Shown piece after piece: positions 34,322-43,323 of a stretch of 64,000 nucleotides of DNA. How positions within the stretch are numbered: the stretch's first letter is position 1; each line of letters opens with the position of its first letter. The translations under genes and the position numbers were made by a program. Source of the stretch: Bacteroidales bacterium (GTDB taxonomy: Bacteria; Bacteroidota; Bacteroidia; Bacteroidales; WCHB1-69); the NCBI GenBank assembly GCA_024685175.1, contig JAIKWD010000033.1, forward strand, positions 1 through 64,000, given 5' to 3'. The notes under the pieces are model-generated. The model was given only the letters and a program-made list of their open reading frames with translations, searched no databases and was not told where the DNA came from.

Positions 34322-34735
34322 TTACTCTTCTTTTTTCTTGCAGCAGAACTCGGTGAGCACGCCGCAGGTGGCCTTTGGATGGGCAAAGCCGATCATCAGT
34401 TGCTCGGCACCCGGACGCGGGGCTTTGTCGATAAGACGAATCTCCTTCTCTTCCAGCTCTTTCAAGGCCTCACCAGTATCCGGCACGGCAAATGCCAGAT
34501 GGTGGATGCCCTCGCCACGGTTCTCAATGAACTTGGCAATGGTGCTTTCCGGAGAAGTCGGCTCCAAAAGTTCAATCTTGGTCTGACCGACCATAAAGAA
34601 AGCGGTCTTCACCTTCTGGTCAGCCACTTCTTCGATGTTGTAACATTTGAGACCTAAAACTTTCTCATAGTAAGGGATGGCGGTCTCGAGACTCTTCACG
34701 GCAATGCCGAGATGTTCAATGTGGGTGATATTCAT
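34322..34735 (-). CDS. mce: Methylmalonyl-CoA epimerase (137 aa)
   Basis: A VOC-fold metalloenzyme that interconverts (R)- and (S)-methylmalonyl-CoA in the succinate-propionate pathway. Typical features are HIEHLGIAV at the N-terminus, KIELLEP in the middle, GEGIHHLAFAV (metal His) and the closing GVLTEFC (metal Glu). Length matches the family. In many Bacteroidales it precedes the decarboxylase subunits; here it is followed by DUF4199, so the pathway genes are split. Confidence 0.95.
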   Translation of the reverse strand: MNITHIEHLGIAVKSLETAIPYYEKVLGLKCYNIEEVADQKVKTAFFMVGQTKIELLEPTSPESTIAKFIENRGEGIHHLAFAVPDTGEALKELEEKEIRLIDKAPRPGAEQLMIGFAHPKATCGVLTEFCCKKKEE

Positions 34736-34767
34736 AATTTGGGGGTTATTTGGGTTGTTGTTTGCAA

Positions 34768-34845
34768 TGAGGAATTAGGAATGAGATTAATTTATAGATT
34801 TGTAAATTAAATGACTTTGTTCTTTGCTCTTCGCTAGTCGCGACT
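34768..34845. repeat. Dispersed repeat words flanking the methyltransferase-like stop
   Basis: Contains AGGAATTAGGAATGAGA (34770-34786), an exact match to 63331-63347, and ACTTTGTTCTTTGCTCTT (34814-34831), an exact match to 10826-10843. The TAG stop of the downstream-ending gene (34834-34836) follows within the tract. Confidence 0.8.
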
Positions 34846-35625
34846 GGCGTCGGCGTTGAGCCAAGTGGTTTTGTGTTTTATGAGTTTGATAATAAGCGTG
34901 ATGACAATGAAGGCGAGAAGGATGTAGAAGGAGGGTCTCAGCCATTTGACAAATGGGATTTTGAAAGGAGCATTCATCACCACGATGAGGATAAAAAGGA
35001 GATAGTCGGCGACAACATAGGAGAAGACGGCGGAGAAGATGGTAGCGTATTCGCGGCGGATAAAAGTCTTGAAGGAAAACTGCAGGTCCCCTTTTTCAAA
35101 GAGGGAGAACTTGGGGATGAAGGCGGGCACGCGGGCAGCCCAAGCCTCAAACTCTTCGCCGAACTGTTGGCGGAGGAAGGCCTCTTCGGCGAACATAATA
35201 CGTTCGTAGTAAATCCAATAGACGAGTGAGACAAAGAGAAACACATAGATATTCATCGTAAAGATGAGCACGCCCGCCCAGACAAGATAGTTAGCCAGAT
35301 AGAGGGGATGTCTTACGATGGAGTATATTCCTTTGGTGTTCAGCGTCTTGGCGACTTGTCCGGAGGTATTGCGGCCGGATGTGCCCTTCGGTGTGGTGCT
35401 CACCGTGTAGGCACGCAACGCTAGGCCGGCGAGGGTCACCAAAAAGGCAATGATAGTCAGCGCTATGCGCAGGCCCTGCCACTGTCCCATAAAGAGCTGG
35501 AAATAGAAGATGCGATTGGAGCCGAACAGGAGCGGGATGGCAAGCAGAAACACCAGCACGGGGATTTGTCCGCGGTATTTAAAAAGGGTATTACCCGATT
35601 TTTCGAAGGATTGGATTAGAGCCAC
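34834..35625 (-). CDS. Isoprenylcysteine/phospholipid methyltransferase-like membrane protein (263 aa)
   Basis: Five or six membrane helices with the ICMT/PEMT-type motif: GIYSIVRHPLYLANYL (about 117-132, the His-Pro SAM-binding element), then FAEEAFLRQQFGEEFEAW..RVPAFIP (about 158-185, the double-Glu element). An extra C-terminal pair of helices (about 215-255) is present. Family members methylate lipids or prenylated groups using SAM; the substrate here is unknown. The -7 element at 35644-35651 leaves a leader of about 12 nt. Confidence 0.8.
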   Translation of the reverse strand: MALIQSFEKSGNTLFKYRGQIPVLVFLLAIPLLFGSNRIFYFQLFMGQWQGLRIALTIIAFLVTLAGLALRAYTVSTTPKGTSGRNTSGQVAKTLNTKGIYSIVRHPLYLANYLVWAGVLIFTMNIYVFLFVSLVYWIYYERIMFAEEAFLRQQFGEEFEAWAARVPAFIPKFSLFEKGDLQFSFKTFIRREYATIFSAVFSYVVADYLLFILIVVMNAPFKIPFVKWLRPSFYILLAFIVITLIIKLIKHKTTWLNADASRD

Positions 35626-35643
35626 TGTCTTTTATTTAGGCCG

Positions 35644-35651
35644 CAAAAATA
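35644..35651 (-). promoter_or_regulatory. -7 element for the methyltransferase-like gene
   Basis: Minus-strand TATTTTTG; predicted start near 35637, very short leader before the ATG at 35625. Confidence 0.55.
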
Positions 35652-35734
35652 CAAAAAAAGCAGTTAGCATATTGCCGGTTAATATTTGCTATTTGCAAAG
35701 GAGATTTTGTCCAATTGCTATCCGCTAAATTTTG

Positions 35735-35742
35735 TATATTTG
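35735..35742 (+). promoter_or_regulatory. -7 element for the DUF349 gene
   Basis: TATATTTG with a TTG 17 bases upstream (35715-35717 region); leader about 46 nt to the ATG at 35795. Confidence 0.55.
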
Positions 35743-35794
35743 CCGCCCATTTTGAAAAACCTCATTTTTTAAAACTTAACTAAAAAAAATCTTT

Positions 35795-37993
35795 ATGGAA
35801 CAACAAGATCTTCTTCCTCAAGAGAATGCTGAAATGCAGAATCAAGAGATGAACTCCGGCGCTTCTGTAGAAGCCCAAGAAATTACGTCCACTGAACCTC
35901 AAGTATCCGCAGAGGAACCCGTTGCCGAGCCTGCAGCTGAAGCCGTCGAGACAGCCGAGTCTGTCGAGGCCCACGAAGCTGTTGCCGCAGAACCTGTGGC
36001 CGAACCCGCAGCAGAGGCTGCCGAGGTTACTGAGCCTGCAGAGGCTGAAGCGCCAACCACCCCCGAGGAGATGATGGCTGAAATGGATCAGCAACAACAA
36101 GCCGCAGAGCCTACTTCTGAAGCTGAAGTAGAGGCCGCTGAAAACATTCCCGAAGAGACCCTTGAACAGGTAGAGGCCGAATATGCAAGCTTCGACTTGG
36201 AGAAGAGCGTCGCGGAATTGGAGCGCCTCGTGGAAGAGCCCAACTTCAACATCATCAAATTGCGTGTGGGCGTGCTGCGCACCAAGATCATTGAATTTCT
36301 CAAAGCCAGGAAGCGTGAGCTCCAAGCTGCTTACAACGCCGCCAAGGCTGCTGCCGAAGCCGCTGCAGAGCAAAATCCAGATGCACCTGTGACCGAAGTC
36401 GAAGCCCCATCCAATGAGCCCGACGAACTCGAGGTACGCTTTAACAAGGCTTTCCAACAATTCAAGGACTCCAAGGCCAAATTCATTGAAGCCCTCGAAG
36501 CCCAAAAACAAAAGAATCTAGAAGCTAAAAACCAAATCATAGACGGACTCAAAAACCTCATCGAGTCTGAGTCCAACCTTAAAAACTTGAACGACAAGTT
36601 CAAAGAGTTCCAAGAGCAATGGAAAAACATCGGTCCCGTACCTCAAAGCGAGTCAGGGAACCTTTGGCAAAACTACCATTTCTACGTAGAGAAGTTCTTC
36701 GACATCATCCGCCTCAACAAGGAGGCCCGCGAGATGGACTACAAGAAGAACCTCGAAAGCAAACTCGAGCTCTGCGAGAAGGCCGAGTCCCTCCTGCTGG
36801 TAGACTCCATCAACCAGTCTTTCAAGGAATTACAGAACCTCCACGAACAATGGAAGGAGATTGGACCCGTGCCCGAGGACAAGAAAGAGGAGGTCTGGGA
36901 GCGCTTCAAGGCAGCCTCCGACCAAATCAACGCTCGTCGTAAGGAGTTCTACGACAGATTGTTCGCCGAAGAGCAAAACAACTATAACGCCAAGGTTGTG
37001 CTCTGCGAGCAAGCCGAAGAAGTGGTGGTCCAACCTTGCGAAACCGTCAAGGAGTACAACGCCGTGAGCGACAAATTGACCGAACTGCTCAATGTGTGGA
37101 AGACCCTCGGCCCCGCTCCCGCCAAGCTCAACGACGAAATCTGGAACCGTTTCAAATCCACGCTTGACAAATTCTTCACCCAAAAGAAAGAGTATTTCCA
37201 GCAGATCAAGGACACGCAGATGCAGAACTACAACCAGAAGCTCAACCTGGCCATCCAGGCGGAAGGCATTGCCGACCGTACGGACTGGAAGCAAGCCACC
37301 GCTGAGATCCTCAACCTGCAATCCGAGTGGAAGACCATCGGCGCCACCCCGCGCAAGTATTCCGACCAGATCTGGAAGCGCTTCCGTGCCGCTTGCGACA
37401 AGTTCTTCGAGGCCAAGTCCAACTACTTCAATAATGTTCAAGAGATTGAAGCCGACAACTTGCACAAGAAAGAAGAGCTCATCCAAAAGATCCTCACCCA
37501 CGAGTTCAGCGACGACCGCAACGCCAACATGGAGGTGCTCAAAGAGTACCAAAACGAATGGATCGCCATCGGTTTCGTACCCAAGAAAGACAAGGACAGA
37601 ATCTACAGCGCTTATCGCGAAGCCCTCGACCAACGCTTTGCCGAACTGAAGATCAGCGCCGACGATATGCGCCACAACCGTTTCCGCAACAAGATCGACA
37701 ACATCCTCAACAATCCCAACGCCGACAAGATGATTGACAAGGAGAAGAACTTCCTCAAGAACAAGTTGGCCAAGTTGAGAGAGGACATCGTTTTATGGGA
37801 AAACAACCTCGGATTCTTCTCCAACTCCAAGAACGCCGAAATCATCACGGCTGAGTTCCGCAAGAAGATCGACGCCGCCAAGGAAGAGATCAAGGACTTG
37901 GAATACAAGATTCGTATGATGAACAATCCCAAGCCGAAGGAGGAGGAAAAGGCTCCCGAGGCCGAAGAGTCCAAACCCGAAGCCGAGGCATAG
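35795..37993 (+). CDS. DUF349 repeat protein (732 aa)
   Basis: The first ~110 residues are low-complexity (Ala/Glu/Pro/Val), acidic. The rest is helical, with several DUF349 repeats recognisable by W.(K/T)IG(P/A).P or similar (WKNIGPVP, WKEIGPVP, WKTLGPAP, WKTIGATP, WIAIGFVP) at roughly 270, 350, 430, 505 and 585. The final part is coiled coil with an acidic tail. It is soluble and has no signal peptide. The domain's function is unknown. Strong codon bias toward C-ending codons suggests good expression. Confidence 0.88.
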   Translation: MEQQDLLPQENAEMQNQEMNSGASVEAQEITSTEPQVSAEEPVAEPAAEAVETAESVEAHEAVAAEPVAEPAAEAAEVTEPAEAEAPTTPEEMMAEMDQQQQAAEPTSEAEVEAAENIPEETLEQVEAEYASFDLEKSVAELERLVEEPNFNIIKLRVGVLRTKIIEFLKARKRELQAAYNAAKAAAEAAAEQNPDAPVTEVEAPSNEPDELEVRFNKAFQQFKDSKAKFIEALEAQKQKNLEAKNQIIDGLKNLIESESNLKNLNDKFKEFQEQWKNIGPVPQSESGNLWQNYHFYVEKFFDIIRLNKEAREMDYKKNLESKLELCEKAESLLLVDSINQSFKELQNLHEQWKEIGPVPEDKKEEVWERFKAASDQINARRKEFYDRLFAEEQNNYNAKVVLCEQAEEVVVQPCETVKEYNAVSDKLTELLNVWKTLGPAPAKLNDEIWNRFKSTLDKFFTQKKEYFQQIKDTQMQNYNQKLNLAIQAEGIADRTDWKQATAEILNLQSEWKTIGATPRKYSDQIWKRFRAACDKFFEAKSNYFNNVQEIEADNLHKKEELIQKILTHEFSDDRNANMEVLKEYQNEWIAIGFVPKKDKDRIYSAYREALDQRFAELKISADDMRHNRFRNKIDNILNNPNADKMIDKEKNFLKNKLAKLREDIVLWENNLGFFSNSKNAEIITAEFRKKIDAAKEEIKDLEYKIRMMNNPKPKEEEKAPEAEESKPEAEA

Positions 37994-38011
37994 TCCGACG
38001 CAGATACAACA

Positions 38012-38052
38012 AAAGCCGCCCATTCGCCTAGTGGCTGAGTGGGCGGCTTTTT
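38012..38052 (+). terminator. Intrinsic terminator of the DUF349 gene
   Basis: Perfect stem AAAGCCGCCCA (38012-38022) / TGGGCGGCTTT (38040-38050), 17-base loop, then TT. It lies only 15 bases before the next ATG, so the S4 gene is either read through or has a cryptic promoter here. Confidence 0.88.
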
Positions 38053-38066
38053 AAAATCAAGACCCA

Positions 38067-38462
38067 ATGGAAAACCTGAATATCAGAATAGACAAATGGC
38101 TATGGATGGTTCGTCTGTTCAAGACGCGCTCCTTGGCCACGGAGGCCTGCAATGCCGGCAAGGTGAAACTGGACGGCACCAACGTCAAACCCTCCCGCGA
38201 CGTGCGCACTGACGAGGTATACGAAGTGCACATCGGCTCCCTCAACAAAACCGTGAAAGTGCTCGGCACACCCAAGAGCCGCGTAGGAGCTCCCTTAGTA
38301 CCACAATACATGGAAGACCTGACCCCTCAAGAGGAGTACGACCGAATGAAGACATTGCACACCTATGAATACCGGCCGCACGGCTTGGGTCGCCCCACCA
38401 AGCGCGACCGCCGTCAACTCGAATATGTCAAGTCACATTATATGGACAAAGACGACGAGTAG
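38067..38462 (+). CDS. hslR: S4-domain RNA-binding protein, Hsp15-like (131 aa)
   Basis: An S4 domain occupies residues ~7-65 (RIDKWLWMVRLFKTRSLA, then GKVKLDGTNVKPS), followed by a basic tail (RPTKRDRRQLEY). Hsp15 binds stalled 50S subunits that carry nascent chain-tRNA. It converges on nadA with exactly three bases between stop codons and no terminator. Confidence 0.92.
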   Translation: MENLNIRIDKWLWMVRLFKTRSLATEACNAGKVKLDGTNVKPSRDVRTDEVYEVHIGSLNKTVKVLGTPKSRVGAPLVPQYMEDLTPQEEYDRMKTLHTYEYRPHGLGRPTKRDRRQLEYVKSHYMDKDDE

Positions 38463-38465
38463 CGA

Positions 38466-39377
38466 CTAACTCATCTCCAACATTCTCTGCAACGGCAACA
38501 AGGCCTGCTTGCGCAGCTCTTCATCCATCACCAACTCCGGCTCTTCGTTGAGCAAGGCCTGGTAGATGTTCTCCAAGTTGTTCTTCTTCATATTGAAGCA
38601 ATCGTGTTTGGGGTCGCCGTCGTACATAAAATAGAACTTCTTGTCAGGATTCTGTCTTTCCAGTTCGTATCGGATGCCGCTTTCCGTGACCACGATGAAC
38701 TCAGGGCTATCACTTTCGTGGATGTGTTTCAGCATAGCGGCGGTGGAGCCGACGAAATCGGCTTTCTCCAACAACTCGCGACGACATTCCGGATGGGCCA
38801 CGGACGGCACGCCGGGATGCTCTTTCTTCAATCGTTCCAACTCTTCCACCTCGTAGCGGTCGTGCACATTGCAGGCACCGTCCCACAAGAGCATCTCCCG
38901 GCCGGTCATACGGTTGATGTAATCGCCCAGGTTACCGTCGGGACAGAAGATAATCTTCTCGTCCTCAGGCAGTTGATTGACCAATCGTAACGCGTTGCCA
39001 GAGGTGACAATGAGGTCGGAGAGGGCTTTGACAGCCGCACTGCAGTTGACGTACGACAAAACCTTGTGGTCGGGATACTTGGCCTTGAAGGCCTCCAGGT
39101 TCTCGGCTTTACAACAGTTGGCCAAAACACAGCCGGCCCGCATATCGGGCACGAGCACCTTCTTGTCCGGGTTGAGGATTTTGGCGGTCTCAGCCATAAA
39201 GTGCACCCCAGCGAAGAGGATGATATCGGCATCCGTTTCAGCGGCCGTGCGCGCCAAGCCCAGACTATCGCCCACATAATCGGCCACTTCCTGAACCTCA
39301 GGCAAGGTATAGTAATGCGCCAAAATAATGGCGTTTTTCTGTTTCTTAAGCTCCGTGATTTGGTCTTTTAGATTCAT
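38466..39377 (-). CDS. nadA: Quinolinate synthase (303 aa)
   Basis: It condenses iminoaspartate with DHAP to quinolinate for NAD synthesis, using a 4Fe-4S cluster. Cluster cysteines are in MRAGC (residue 83), DGACNVH (about 169) and DCFNMKKN (about 257). ILAHYYTLPEVQEVADYVGDS is the classic N-terminal block. It lacks nadB/nadC neighbours. It follows the SGNH-like gene by 14 bases on the same strand and so probably ends the rseP operon. Confidence 0.96.
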   Translation of the reverse strand: MNLKDQITELKKQKNAIILAHYYTLPEVQEVADYVGDSLGLARTAAETDADIILFAGVHFMAETAKILNPDKKVLVPDMRAGCVLANCCKAENLEAFKAKYPDHKVLSYVNCSAAVKALSDLIVTSGNALRLVNQLPEDEKIIFCPDGNLGDYINRMTGREMLLWDGACNVHDRYEVEELERLKKEHPGVPSVAHPECRRELLEKADFVGSTAAMLKHIHESDSPEFIVVTESGIRYELERQNPDKKFYFMYDGDPKHDCFNMKKNNLENIYQALLNEEPELVMDEELRKQALLPLQRMLEMS

Positions 39378-39391
39378 AATAATGTGTGATT

Positions 39392-40438
39392 CTATTTATA
39401 GATTGTCTCTTTTAATCGTTCAACAATGGCATCGGCAATAACCTTCCTGCCGTATTGGTTATAGTGTTCTGTCGGGAACGTGCGATCAAAGAAATCCTTG
39501 TCGCGTACCATGTATTGATTGTTCACCACAATCACTCCACTCGGTTCATAACGTTTGATGATATACTCAGCGTTGTGCCTCATCAAATACTCCAGATCGG
39601 GGCCCGCCAAGGTCTTGATTTGATCCATGTTATCGGCTAAAATATTAAACACCAAATTCCAACCTCTTCTCTTACAGAGTCTTGCAATCTTATCAAGGTC
39701 CTTGATGCGCGGGTTCTTTTCGTCTAGTTGATAAGCAAAATCTTTGATGTAGTGACAGGTCAACTCGATAGTATCCCGCGACACCTTTTGTCCATTGAAC
39801 AGATAATCTTGGGCCGCTATGGCATGATCCCAGTCGGACGCATTCTTATAGGGGAAGAAGTACGGCAAATGTAACGTCTGGTCTTTCAGTCCCTGTCTGA
39901 CCACATTGTCACGCTCAGCTGGGGTCCAATGGTCGTATGCCTTGAAAGCGAGCAAAGCACGTTTGTACAGAGCGGGTGCCTTTTTCATCATCAACTGTTC
40001 CTTTTGCAGCGGGGTTTCCAACTCGGAGTAGATCCACTCACTGCTAAACGAACGCATATTGACTGTGACGATGACCGTCTTGACAGGATTCTTGCGAGGA
40101 ATGTTACGAATCATATCGTAATACACACCAGCGTGACAAGCATTTTTGGACATACGTCCTACTCTATGGTCTGGCATCAGATCGTCAATCATGTCGCTTA
40201 TACATCGTTTGTCCACATCCGTCTCACTACACGCATGGTTGGAAGATTCACCTAGATAGATGATATCCGTACTGTCCTTGACAGGGATCAACGAATAGTC
40301 CATTAACGTACTGTTCTTTTCACGGTCTTTTTTATAAAAAGTACATAGATACAGTATATCCAACCCGGCCAAAACAGCGAGCAGCCACAGGAACTTCCTT
40401 CCAATCTTTTTGATGATATCTAAGTAAGTCTCGGCCAT
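39392..40438 (-). CDS. Membrane-anchored SGNH/AlgX-like protein, partner of the MBOAT gene (348 aa)
   Basis: One N-terminal membrane helix (about 14-32) is followed by an exported domain. IIYLGESSNHAC supplies a plausible nucleophile Ser in block I, and the C-terminal FPTEHYNQYGRKVIAD supplies the late catalytic His. This is the shape of DltD/AlgJ/AlgX-type proteins that hand acyl groups from an MBOAT partner to a polysaccharide outside the membrane. I start it at ATG 40438 (MAETYLDI), which shares one base with the MBOAT stop (TAATG), a translational coupling signal. The upstream 38-codon extension is MBOAT sequence in another frame. Exact acceptor unknown. Confidence 0.75.
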   Translation of the reverse strand: MAETYLDIIKKIGRKFLWLLAVLAGLDILYLCTFYKKDREKNSTLMDYSLIPVKDSTDIIYLGESSNHACSETDVDKRCISDMIDDLMPDHRVGRMSKNACHAGVYYDMIRNIPRKNPVKTVIVTVNMRSFSSEWIYSELETPLQKEQLMMKKAPALYKRALLAFKAYDHWTPAERDNVVRQGLKDQTLHLPYFFPYKNASDWDHAIAAQDYLFNGQKVSRDTIELTCHYIKDFAYQLDEKNPRIKDLDKIARLCKRRGWNLVFNILADNMDQIKTLAGPDLEYLMRHNAEYIIKRYEPSGVIVVNNQYMVRDKDFFDRTFPTEHYNQYGRKVIADAIVERLKETIYK

Positions 40439-41859
40439 TAGAATTGGAAATAGATGAATGGATATTGTTGAACGGATGAGAACACTATGATAGCGAAAAT
40501 CATAGCGGCATATAGAATCCAGCGTACGTAGGTCTTGCGTTCGCCGCACCACTCGTCGAAGCGGCGTTGCTTGAGGATGAGGTCAATACAGATGAACAGG
40601 GCCAGGGCAATCCAAGTGACGGCGTTCACGTGCAGTGCGCTGGCGGTCGAGGTGTTGTGCCAAAGCGCGGCAAACACGTCGTGCAAGTTCCCGAAAGAGG
40701 TGGCCCGGAATACGCTCCACAACAAGGTTACGATGATGAAGGTCTTGCCAATGTTGAGGACGTTGATGACGCCTCGCCCGATCTTGCCTTGGATGCGGTC
40801 GAACACGTGGATGTTGCGCAAGCCACGCTCGATTACGAGCAGCACGCCGTAGGCGAAGCCCCAAATCATAAAGGTCCAGTTGGCTCCGTGCCAAATGCCG
40901 CACACGGTGAACACGATGAGAGTGTTGAGGGCCCATCGGGGCACCGACACACGGTTTCCGCCCAGCGGGATATAGAGATAGTCGCGAAACCAAGTGGAGA
41001 GCGAGATGTGCCACCTTCTCCAAAACTCCTGGATGCTGCCCGACAAGTACGGCGCCTTGAAGTTGTCCATCAACTTGAAACCCATCGTCAAGGCACATCC
41101 CAAGGCGATGGTGGAGTAGCCGAAGAAGTCGCCGTAAATCTGGAACGAGTAGAACATCATCCCCCAAAGTATGTCCCACGTGCTGTAGTCGGCGGGATTG
41201 GCGTAGATGAGGTCTACATATTGTCCCAAGTTGTCGGCCACCACCATCTTAAGGAAAAGGCCAAACAGGACAAGTCGCAAGCCGTTGGCGATGTTGTCGT
41301 AGTCGATCTCCTTCTCCTCGTGCAGCTGCCGTAGCAGGTTCTGCGGACGCTCGATGGGGCCCGTGACCAGTTGGGGATAGAACATCACGTAGAGCGAGTA
41401 GTAGCCGAAGTGCTTCTCGGCGGCGTGGTTACCACGGTAGACTTCGATGACGTAACTCAAGCTCTGGAATGTGTGGAATGACAGGCCTATGGGCAAAATG
41501 ATATTAAGCGCTTTGGCCGGATGTGTCCACCCGAAATGTTGCGCCAAGGCCACTAAATTGGCACTGCAGAAGTTGAGGTATTTGAAGATGAACAACACCA
41601 AACAGGTAGAGATGATGCTGACTATGAGGCAGATCTTCTTTCGTCGGGCGTCATCAGCCCACTGCTCTATCAGGATGCCGGCGGTGTAGTCGATGGCAAT
41701 GGTGATGAGCAGGATGAATATATACTTGGGGATGAACCACATATAGAAGAAGCAGCTCGCCGCAAGCAATAACGCCCAACGATATTTGTGCGGGAATAGA
41801 TAGAACAGAATTGTTACTATCGGGAAGAAAATCAGAAATTCTATCGAGTTGAATAGCAT
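40438..41859 (-). CDS. MBOAT-family O-acyltransferase, AlgI-like (473 aa)
   Basis: A multi-pass membrane protein with about 11 helices. The MBOAT signature is present: QEFWRRWHISLSTWFRDYLYIPLGGNR (about 265-292) and the catalytic His in VCGIWHGANWTFMIWG (about 315). AlgI-like enzymes move acetyl (or another acyl) groups across the inner membrane for polysaccharide O-acylation. Its ATG shares one base with the rseP stop (TAATG), and its own stop shares one base with the next gene. Confidence 0.94.
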   Translation of the reverse strand: MLFNSIEFLIFFPIVTILFYLFPHKYRWALLLAASCFFYMWFIPKYIFILLITIAIDYTAGILIEQWADDARRKKICLIVSIISTCLVLFIFKYLNFCSANLVALAQHFGWTHPAKALNIILPIGLSFHTFQSLSYVIEVYRGNHAAEKHFGYYSLYVMFYPQLVTGPIERPQNLLRQLHEEKEIDYDNIANGLRLVLFGLFLKMVVADNLGQYVDLIYANPADYSTWDILWGMMFYSFQIYGDFFGYSTIALGCALTMGFKLMDNFKAPYLSGSIQEFWRRWHISLSTWFRDYLYIPLGGNRVSVPRWALNTLIVFTVCGIWHGANWTFMIWGFAYGVLLVIERGLRNIHVFDRIQGKIGRGVINVLNIGKTFIIVTLLWSVFRATSFGNLHDVFAALWHNTSTASALHVNAVTWIALALFICIDLILKQRRFDEWCGERKTYVRWILYAAMIFAIIVFSSVQQYPFIYFQF

Positions 41860-43250
41860 TATTTAAAGAAGAACCGTCTGAAATCTAAGCCCAAAGCATA
41901 AATCATCAAGGCAATCAGGAAGATGAAACCAATGGTGTTGGCAATGCCGAGGAACTTGTCGCTCGGCTTCTTGCCGGTGATCATCTCGACGAGGATGAAG
42001 AGAATGTAGCCGCCGTCCAATCCCGGAATCGGGATGATGTTCATAAAGGCGAGGATGATACCCAGCAACGCCGTCATATTCCAGAACCTGTACCAATCCC
42101 ACACTTTAGGGAAGATGCTTCCGATGGTAAGGAAACTGCCCAACTGTGTGGCGCCTTCCTTGGTGAAGATGATCTTGAACTGTTTCACGTAGTCGCCGAG
42201 CGTCTGGAAGCCCATCACGATGCCTTTGGGGATGGATTGTGCGAAGTTGTAGTGTTCCTGCACGGTGCCGAAGAACTGGTAGGGCTGCTTCGGCGCCACG
42301 CCGATGGTACCCAAGGAGTCGGGCGTGATGGAGATGTGGTAAAGACTGTCGCCACGATAGAAGGCCAGATCGACGGCCTTGGACTTGTTGGCGAGAAACA
42401 TCTTCTTGTAATCGAAGAACGACAGCATTGAGGAGTCGTTAATGCTTACCAGACTGTCGCCTTTTTGCAGTTTAGCATTTGCGGCAGGCGTCTTAGCCAG
42501 CACGCTGTCAATGACGAAGGGGAAGCGGTAGTTGCAGAAGGGCTCGCCTTTCTCGCTGGCGCCTACCACCTTGCGGGCGAGGGTCTTGGGGATGTTGAGC
42601 ACCACTTCTTGGCCGTCGCGCTCCACGGTTACGGTCTTGACGTCTTCCAACAAGATGTCGTTGGTGAAATCGGCCAAGGTCTGCGGCTTCGCAGTGTCGA
42701 TGAGCAAGATCTTGTCTCCGTTCCGGAAGCCGGCGTCCTGCATCTCCTTGGAGAACTCAAGGCCGTAGCGGGCATTCTCCAAGGGGATGTATTCGCGACC
42801 CCATGTGAAGCAGATGGCGATGTAGATAATGATGGCCGACAGGAAGTTGACCAGCACACCGCCGATGATGACGAGGAACCGTTGCCACGCGGGTTTGGCG
42901 CGGAACTCCCAAGGGTGAACCTCTTCGCTCAGGTCGGACGCCTTGGTGGTCTCATCCACCATACCGTTGATGGCGCAATAGCCACCCAACGGAAGCCAAC
43001 CCAGGCCCCACTCCGTGTTCTCAGGATGGTCGGCCCACTCCTTCGGCGCCCGGCCCGAAAAGAAGCTGAAGTGCATCTTTCCATCGAAACGTTTCATTCG
43101 GATGATGGAAAAACCAGGGTTGAAGAACATATAGAATTGATCCACCCGGATCTTGAATATCTTGGCAAAAGTGAAATGGCCCAACTCGTGCGTCATAATC
43201 AAGAACGCCAAGCTGGCCACCAAGCCCAATATCTGTGTCGCTATACCCAT
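41859..43250 (-). CDS. rseP: RIP site-2 metalloprotease RseP (463 aa)
   Basis: An intramembrane zinc protease. The HExxH motif is at the first helix (MTHELGHFTFAK, His21/Glu22/His25) and the distal zinc ligand is in the NIIPIPGLDGGY segment (about 403-414). Two PDZ-like regions lie between (about 120-380). In E. coli it cleaves the anti-sigma factor RseA; the substrate here is not known. It is the first gene of a unit with MBOAT, SGNH and nadA. A -7 element lies at 43274-43281, back to back with the queA promoter. Confidence 0.95.
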   Translation of the reverse strand: MGIATQILGLVASLAFLIMTHELGHFTFAKIFKIRVDQFYMFFNPGFSIIRMKRFDGKMHFSFFSGRAPKEWADHPENTEWGLGWLPLGGYCAINGMVDETTKASDLSEEVHPWEFRAKPAWQRFLVIIGGVLVNFLSAIIIYIAICFTWGREYIPLENARYGLEFSKEMQDAGFRNGDKILLIDTAKPQTLADFTNDILLEDVKTVTVERDGQEVVLNIPKTLARKVVGASEKGEPFCNYRFPFVIDSVLAKTPAANAKLQKGDSLVSINDSSMLSFFDYKKMFLANKSKAVDLAFYRGDSLYHISITPDSLGTIGVAPKQPYQFFGTVQEHYNFAQSIPKGIVMGFQTLGDYVKQFKIIFTKEGATQLGSFLTIGSIFPKVWDWYRFWNMTALLGIILAFMNIIPIPGLDGGYILFILVEMITGKKPSDKFLGIANTIGFIFLIALMIYALGLDFRRFFFK

Positions 43251-43273
43251 TTATTTCTATTTTTATAAGGCCG

Positions 43274-43281
43274 CAAAGATA
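43274..43281 (-). promoter_or_regulatory. -7 element for the rseP operon
   Basis: Minus-strand TATCTTTG then CGGCC; predicted start near 43267, leader about 17 nt. Confidence 0.6.
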
Positions 43282-43307
43282 CAAAAAATAGTGAACGCCG
43301 ATTTTTG

Positions 43308-43315
43308 TACTTTTG
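43308..43315 (+). promoter_or_regulatory. -7 element for queA
   Basis: TACTTTTG followed by CCGCCGCT and the ATG at 43324, so transcription would begin within a few bases of the start codon (leaderless or nearly so). Confidence 0.6.
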
Positions 43316-43323
43316 CCGCCGCT

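Noticed and set aside
34309..34386. N-terminal extension of the DUF4199 frame
   Set aside because: It overlaps the epimerase coding sequence in another frame; the ATG at 34308 gives a normal membrane-protein N-terminus.
43153..43323. 57-codon N-terminal extension of queA
   Set aside because: It lies across the divergent rseP/queA promoters and the start of rseP; QueA proteins begin at the chosen ATG.
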